Source: Ornithodoros turicata (taxonomy: Eukaryota; Arthropoda; Arachnida; Ixodida; Argasidae). From it: DNA of 64,000 bases. Made by a program: the position numbers and the translations under genes. The notes below the pieces were generated by a model. That model ran no database searches. It saw only the letters and a list, made by a program, of their open reading frames with translations, and had not been told where the DNA came from. Positions 57,776 through 64,000 of the stretch are shown in pieces. The first letter of the stretch is position 1; every line of letters starts with the position of its first letter. The DNA is taken from contig NC_088210.1 in the NCBI RefSeq assembly GCF_037126465.1, positions 15,835,511-15,899,510 of the forward strand. Direction: 5' to 3'.

Positions 57776-58434
57776 GTTTGAATGCGGTAGATTTTTTGGG
57801 CAATCGCGGGTGGCAAATCTTTTGCGAAACTGTATATTGATACGCTATTAAATTTTTATTGAAAGGGCTTTAATGTGTCGTGATGAGCCATTGCCATATC
57901 ACTTGACGCTCACATTGTCCCTTGGCTTCTTCCGTTTCCGTTCCTGCCCGTCCTCACCCTAATCGCAGCACTCTCACCAGGTACGTCAGCACCCTCGTAA
58001 GTACTCGTTTTCGATGTCACTGTGAAGGTTGAACACCACCTGTGTTAACGCGAGCAGAAGCTGCTTTTATAGACGTTCCTATGTAAACATTTGACGTCAC
58101 ACCCCTCTCCCCTACGTAAACTCCTACGCCGCTGCGCAAACACCTGCTGGCGGCGCATCTGGTGGCACAGCTGGCGTGCATCCATAGTGCATCTGCTCCT
58201 CCTCTCTACCCTTTTCATGATCTTACCGCGCATTTTTCTCTTCCTGCGCGCGCGCGCACACACACACGGTCTCTCGCTTTCTCTCGGCCATGGACGGATC
58301 TACACGGATGTCGCCTGTGGTTGGCTTCATAAATCTACCACATAAAAAAAAAGAGTATCAATGTCGAACAAATTTCACTTGTGCTTTTTGTGCCGTTGTG
58401 AAAGCATCGGTACAGGAAAATAATATAGTATTGC

Positions 58435-58440
58435 TTTATT
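58435..58440 (-). terminator. Candidate kelch-gene polyadenylation signal
   Basis: AATAAA on the minus strand about 460 bases past the stop codon at 58900. Other TTTATT sites lie further on (near 57857), so the choice is uncertain. Confidence 0.35.
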
Positions 58441-58444
58441 ATCA

Positions 58445-58656
58445 TATTTACTCGTATAATTTGCGCACTTTGTTACCCCAACAAACGTAGCGCCATGGAG
58501 GGGTGAGCCTGTTACGCGAGAAAAACTGGCGTCCGCTCTATGCTGACTCCATTGCCGCATGGTACGTGCCGGTAGGGTCGGTGCGCAGAATACGCGATGA
58601 AAAGCACTAACATTTGGGCGCCCAAGTTGGGGTGCGCTTATTCTGCGAGTAAATAC
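58445..58656. mobile_element. TIR element, ~212 bp (TATTTACTCG ends)
   Basis: TATTTACTCGTATAATTTGC and the inverted form of GCGCTTATTCTGCGAGTAAA are terminal repeats of about 27 bp. Non-coding. Lies below the kelch stop codon, possibly in the 3' UTR. Confidence 0.75.
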
Positions 58657-58899
58657 GACATGAGAGCGCATATTACAAAATGCTCGTAGATTTGCATCGT
58701 AGGGTATTGTTTTCGTTTTTAGCGAAACACTTTAGCACGTTTGTCACGTGTATCCCAACTGTCATGGCTGCTTCCTCCAGAAGCATCATTTTCTGCGCAC
58801 GACACTGTACTGCTGCTTGAACAAAATCCCACGGTCAAATTTCATACGCTTAGACCCAAAGCAACTCACCAAAAAATTTCACCACCTGTAGACGTTCCA

Positions 58900-61800
58900 T
58901 CAAACTTCACCGGGCGATGCATAGTTGAGACGTTCCAGGGTTGGGCATTCCATCACAGTCGCCCCGACGCTGCTCCGCCGGAGCATCATGGCAGTGACTA
59001 GCATCCACTTGTTGTGCCGTGGGTCATAGCGCTCCACAGTGTTCAAGCTCGAGCTTCCATCGTTTCCTCCAATGGAGTACAGGAAGCCATCAGCTTGCAC
59101 CACTTCGTGGGTCGTCCTGCGGAAATGATCACATTGACATTCGCGTAACGGATGGACGGACGGACGGACGACAGAGACGACGTCACTCGAAGGGGAGCGC
59201 CACAGTCGCTAGCGTATTTGCCGCGACGATGTAGGTCCTGAAGTCCTGACCGTTCAGACCTTCACCCTCGTCCTAGTTGCGACTCACTAGGTGTTTCCAA
59301 ACTAGTGTACTGTATACAGGGTGTACTTGTTTTAGCCTTTACAGGCCAGATCCTGAAAATCTTTTATGTAAAACATTTATAAAAAAATTTATAACGAAGC
59401 CATGAGAGCAGCATAGATGCCGTTTTTGCAGTTGAGTTACACGGCCAGGCAGACGTCCTCTCGAAGAAAGTGTGCAATTACAAGATGACTAATTACCTAA
59501 TATTCGTTAATTAACTTTTTAATTTGGGGATTTCGCGCAAAAGCGGGGTGGCAGAATGAGAGGCTATCCTAGTAGCAATCTAATTCACGTTTAACAAATC
59601 TCGAAACACGCACGTGCGTCAAAAATATCAATCCCCTAATTTTGATATGCAAATGAACCGAAACTGTGAAACTGCGGCGACCGGGAACGCGGCAGGGAGC
59701 ACAGCGGTCATTTCACGTCAGAGGTCACGTGATTTGGAGTGTTGGAGATAATTGGAGTAGGTGCCGCTCAGCTGGCCGGATAAACCGCTTTCCGGCCCAG
59801 GTAAGCCTAGCTCCGTCAGTGAGGGTGATGCGCTCCTCGGGCGCGCACTTCGCGCACTTCGAAAACCGAAACCGAAACTTCGTCGGACCTACACCATGGC
59901 GGCGGTGTCGCCTTTTCGAAGCTGGTGCCATCTAGAGGGGTGAGAGGCACAGACGAAACACAGAAAGCAGGCACTATCTAAAAATTTTAACAACTGCGGT
60001 TGAGCTAAGTGTTGTTACATGTCGTATGACCTATACGTGTACCGCTGTTTACAAAAAAGAAAAAAGACAGAAAAAAAGGAACATCAAAAAGGCGTGGAAG
60101 GAGGCTCTTCCTGGCCCGAAGCTGACCGGGTAATAACGTACAAGTGCTATTACCAACCGATTTTTCGGACAACACCGGCGGCACCATTCAGCCGTTCAGT
60201 TCCTGGTGGGAGCATACATTTGCAGGTCGATTTTTCGCACACATTTCAGCTCGAACTTGTCTTTAGACTGCCTTTGGCAGTGAGTCCGACACAGTATATT
60301 CATGCCAAATCCCCATGCGTAGGCGAAGCTTACATGCACATGAAAGGACGCTTAGCATGACTCGAAACCCTGGTTCATTCATAAAGCTTCTACCAGGAGT
60401 CAGGTCATTGCACAATTTAATTTACAAAATCCGCCTGAAAATGAGCCATGTGCCGAGCGGCGTGACTTTGGAGGCGCGGCCCGATCTAATGCGGTGACGT
60501 AATGGTGACGTAGCACACGCGAGCGATAGGATACGAACCTCGCTCATTCTCTTTCAGGCTCCCTGAAAGAGTTGAGGGTTTCCTGGGGACGTGCAGATGA
60601 AAGGCCTCCCCTCACCCTTCGGGTCAGCTACTCCCATGTTCTCCAGCGAAGCCGGAAACGAAAAATTTACGCAGGGGACTTCATGGTAAAATATTAAAAA
60701 CTAGCTGTTTTTTTTTTAAGAAATCGACCTCGATCGAAGTCTTCGCACGCAAAATATTAATGCCGTCAGTGAACACAACGTGCTTCCGCGAATTTTCCAA
60801 AGAACCAGAGCAGAAAGTCATAGTTTCGGATTCTCCAAGCGAGTAGGCGGTGCCGGTGACGCAGAATCTTGCCGTAAGCGTTCTCTCGCGTTCGTTCGCA
60901 GCAGAGCAGATACATAGTACTAACAGCTTTTGGGTCCTCTTTGACTATATTGAATAACGCACCTTTGAAATTTTTTCGTCTAAAATTCGGACCCCTCGTT
61001 GGACCGACTTTATGAGTCCCATAGAAGTCCGAAAAATCGGTCGGCGACTGCATATATGTAAAGGAGATGACACAAGACATTGCCTACCTCCTGGAATGCA
61101 TGGAAGCAACGTGTTCCCACATATTGGCTGCGAGGTCAAAGCGTTCTGCGCTGTTCATACAAAGGCTGCCATCATTTCCACCAACTGCGTAGAGGGACCG
61201 CTCCAAGATGGCCACTCCACAGCTGTTGCGACGGCTGTTCATCGATGGCAAGAGGTGCCATTTGCCCTCCTGCGCAACACACCTAATCACTGCTACATTC
61301 CCACATTCTTCCCGCAGCACCTATAGAGTTATAGTAGATCGGAAGGTGTGCGCGATAACTGTTCCGAAAAATTCATAGGCCATTCGTCTTGTTCCTTTGA
61401 AGTGGCTGATATCACGTTACTGATTTTTGATTCGACAGCTCTTCTCTTCGTATCGTTCTCGTAGAGTGCTTCCGATCTACTAGAGCACCCTACTGGTATG
61501 CTAGACCAACACCACATACAGGAAGCCTGCGCACTCGTTGACGTGACGTAACAATTAAGAGTCAGCCAATCAGGATCGTGTTTTCAACGGCCGTAGCCAA
61601 TCACGAACGTGCTTTCAGCGGTCGTGGGCATGGAGAAGAACCGCCGTCGTCTGTGAGTTGTGATTGAACGTCATGGGAAAGCTTAGAAATAACGCGCAAA
61701 GCTGTCTCAATCTTTCTCAAAAGTGATTTTCTGGCAAGCGTCTTGGCTCGGCAAGCTGGCTTGCACTTACAATCAGTCCCTGCTTCGCACACACAATCGC

Positions 61801-63472
61801 CATCGGCTGTGAGCACTGCGGCCTCTCAGACCCAGCGGCCACCACCCCGCGGCGCTGGCATTCGCGCAGGCCACGCGCTCGGACGTTACAGTTACGTATG
61901 ACGTCCGCTGTACAAGAAAAAAGGCAAAGCTATACCCACCCTTGGGTCGAGCCGTTCGACCGAAGATTGGTAGTTGGCGCCGTCATGCCCACCAACAGCG
62001 TAGAGGCAGTCGTCTGCAAGATATACAGATGCTATAGGATATACATATAAGTATATATAGCTTGGGGCTGCACATTTCTTAAACTGCTTCATTTTGTTAT
62101 TTGATTAATGACACCATTAATTATCATTACTAACGGATCACCTCAGTGGCACCACCTGCAGCAGCAGGAGAGCAGAAGTAGCCGGGAATATAAATTGCTC
62201 AAGCGAAACAATCGGTCAGACGTATACAGTTACGCTGTTGAAGATTTCTGCTTCGATGTAAATACTTTTTCTAGAAGTTTACCCCGCTAATCGCGTACTG
62301 TGGTCATTACTTAATCACGCTACAGTGATGCACACTTCTTGCTTCGGTGGAACGTGAAATTACCGAAAAATTAGAATATAGGGGGAACTTCTGTCTATCT
62401 CTTTTTGTTTTGTTTTGCGTACGGGCATTTGTACAATAAAAAATACACAACAAAAGGTGCCACTTAATTCCTCGCGAACCACTCACCACGGTATCGAAAA
62501 TCCCACGCGAAATACTGGTGTAGTTTCACTCTTATTCGACGAAATGCATGACAAGAGCAGACGACGGATATTGAGGGTATGCCGGAATTCCCTCTCTGAT
62601 AAAACGCGAAAACGTCATTTTGTAACCGGCCAATGGTGGCACGCCTTTGAGAAAAGGAATGCCGCGGGCGTCTGGACGGCACCTTTCCTCCTCTCCGCAC
62701 CGCCCTCTCACTCCTTCGCTTATGGAGTGACGTCACGCCGCTGGAGCTTCCGCAACCGCGGAGAGGTGGCGCTGATCTTTAAAATTCGTTTAGTTAATAT
62801 CTAAGCACTTTTGGAACGAAAAAAATTAGCCAGGTAGACTGTTGGCCGATGCCCAACACAGTGGTATCCGTTTCATAGATGGGTTTCCGCGTGGGAAACT
62901 GGGAGCTCCCAAGAAGGAGTAAGAGAGCAGCTACTTAACGCGTGTCGTGTGCAAACGGTCGAAAAGATTGACAGCGACACGCGTTTGTAGACGTTTGCAG
63001 ACGACCGTTTGCAGACGACACGCTCACGCAGATTCTCGCCGGCCGAGAGAGCGGCGGAAGCCAGCTTCGAGTAGACTCCGTGTCCCACGCTATGTTACGA
63101 AGTATATAGCGTGTGCACGCAAAACTCAAAACTCGATTTCAATTCTGGGCATACTACGCTATTTCTTAGGGGCCCCAATACGCTATGGGTCCCGTATTAG
63201 GACGAGTGAGCCTACCCAACACTGCGAGGCGACAGTAGCGACGACGGTACTCCATGCCAGACAAGGAGCTCCAAGTGCCGACGAGTGGGTCGAACTGCTC
63301 CACGCTGTTCAAGCAGGAAGCCCCATCATAGCCTCCTGCCACATAGAGCAAACCGTGAAGTGATGCAATGCCCAAGCAGCTACGCTTCGTCCCAAGACTG
63401 GGCAGCAACGTCCATGCGTTTGTTTGTGGGTTGTACCACTCAGCCGAGGACAGGTCTTTCGTGCCGTCGAAC
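58900..63472 (-). CDS. KLHL17-like kelch protein, C-terminal exons only
   Basis: BTB-BACK-kelch proteins are substrate adaptors of Cullin-3 ubiquitin ligases; KLHL17 (actinfilin) also binds actin. Four exons on the minus strand: 63216-63472, 61940-62013, 61088-61269, 58900-59116, 730 nt, phases closing with GT/AG ends. They encode about 243 residues, roughly five kelch blades, with repeated GG and Y/W pairs: LYVAGGYDGASCLNSVEQFD, LYAVGGHDGANYQSSVERLD, LYAVGGNDGSLCMNSAERFD, LYSIGGNDGSSSLNTVERYD. GTKRSCLGIASLHGLLY and SMHSRRTTHEVV are closest, from memory, to KLHL17 rather than KLHL20. The final exon ends ATVMECPTLERLNYASPGEV. BTB and BACK domains and the first blade lie beyond 64000. Confidence 0.9.
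61332..61486. mobile_element. 155-bp TIR element (AGTAGATCGGAAG ends)
   Basis: AGTAGATCGGAAG on the left pairs with CTTCCGATCTACT on the right. The interior shares a block with 9525-9670. Lies in a kelch-gene intron. Confidence 0.7.
62455..62806. repeat. Dispersed repeat, shared with 41277-41595
   Basis: Contains GAACCACTCACCACGGTATC, TTGAGGGTATGCCGGAATTC, GACGTCACGCCGCTGGAGCT and GCTGATCTTTAAAA in the same order as the other copy. Lies in a kelch-gene intron. Confidence 0.75.
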
Positions 63473-64000
63473 CTGTGTCGGAGGAATGACTCAATCAAGT
63501 TCCTGCGGTGTACAGTTTTAAAGGGGTAAGTTCGCTATCCAAGCGTTAATTCGTACATATTTGCTTCCACGGGCAGTGTATCTTCTAATTTAAGATTTTA
63601 AAGTTAATTTACATAAATTCGTTTAATATAATTTAAGTGCATTTCAAGAATTTGATGTGGTTGTCTGTGCCTTCCTCTATTTTGAGGTTACTACTCGCTT
63701 GCCTTGTTCATCGCCAACTTGAGCGGTATATAAATGTATGCAATACACGCGGTTTGAAATTACCGCGCAGAGAAACCAACGTGACGACATCATGACGACA
63801 CGAGGGCGTTCCTTTGGCGCCATCTCAACTCTGTAAATGGTTTAGTTCGGTCACTCCTGGACACGTGAAGAAGAGGAGGAGGAGGAGGAGGTGTGGGAGA
63901 GGGCGCTCACACGTGACCATCGGGCCGAAACGTCACGCGAGCTGACCAGGAGATTCTCCCCTCCCGCTTACTCCTCTGAGCGCAATGAGTACGTTGCTTG
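63473..64000. other. Intron of the kelch gene running off the right edge
   Basis: No further kelch blade was found here. A GGA microsatellite lies at 63873-63892. The next upstream exon must be beyond the window, because the exon at 63216-63472 opens in mid-codon after a GACACAG acceptor. Confidence 0.6.

Larger units (their letters stand above)
52916..58434. other. Gene-poor region between TERF2IP and the kelch gene
   Basis: AT-rich DNA without a recognised gene. It holds a hAT-like short element (54494-54815), poly(T) runs near 54330 and 55720, and nested elements at 57169-57775. The right part may be 3' UTR of the kelch gene. No RNA gene was seen. Confidence 0.55.

Noticed and set aside
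61329..61517. Small minus-strand frame sharing SKISNV with 9461-9724
   Set aside because: Shared because both are copies of one dispersed repeat; no start context or conservation argues for a gene.

Overview
This is a window of animal nuclear DNA. Genes are split by GT..AG introns, intergenic DNA is AT-rich, and small foldback and inverted-repeat transposons, Penelope-like retroelement debris and a satellite array are abundant. The protein matches (long-intron ABCA, TDP-43, RAP1, KLHL17-type kelch) and the transposon style suggest an arthropod, most likely a tick or related arachnid. The species cannot be named from the sequence alone. No bacterial genes, CRISPR, rRNA or convincing tRNA were seen.

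Layout. 1-1100: satellite with a period of about 160 bp, running off the left edge. 1482-5695 (-): complete nine-exon MRM1, a mitochondrial large-subunit rRNA 2'-O-methyltransferase. 5696-7804: divergent intergenic region. 7805-29316 (+): complete 27-coding-exon ABCA3-like full transporter (1653 aa), with many small transposons in its introns. 29347-36227: gene-poor DNA with one unexplained open frame. 39310-49205 (-): complete four-coding-exon TARDBP (TDP-43, 481 aa), with GU-rich DNA just downstream of its stop and introns carrying Penelope-like remnants inside a 1.1-kb hairpin. 49206-49583: short shared promoter. 49584-51605 (+): TERF2IP/RAP1 with BRCT and Myb domains and nine exact 108-bp coding repeats, probably with a terminal exon at 52327-52680. 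52916-58434: gene-poor DNA with transposon relics. 58900-63472 (-): the 3' four exons of a KLHL17-like kelch gene whose 5' part lies beyond the right edge.

Exon boundaries for the five genes were set by hand: each junction has a GT donor and AG acceptor, and the reading phase closes across every junction. MRM1 and ABCA are head-to-head, as are TARDBP and TERF2IP. The genes are otherwise unrelated housekeeping functions (mitochondrial ribosome, lipid transport, RNA metabolism, telomere protein, ubiquitin-ligase adaptor) and do not form a pathway. The most unusual content is the RAP1 repeat array, the giant inverted repeat enclosing a Penelope GIY-YIG tail, and transposon-in-transposon insertions that fix element ends exactly.
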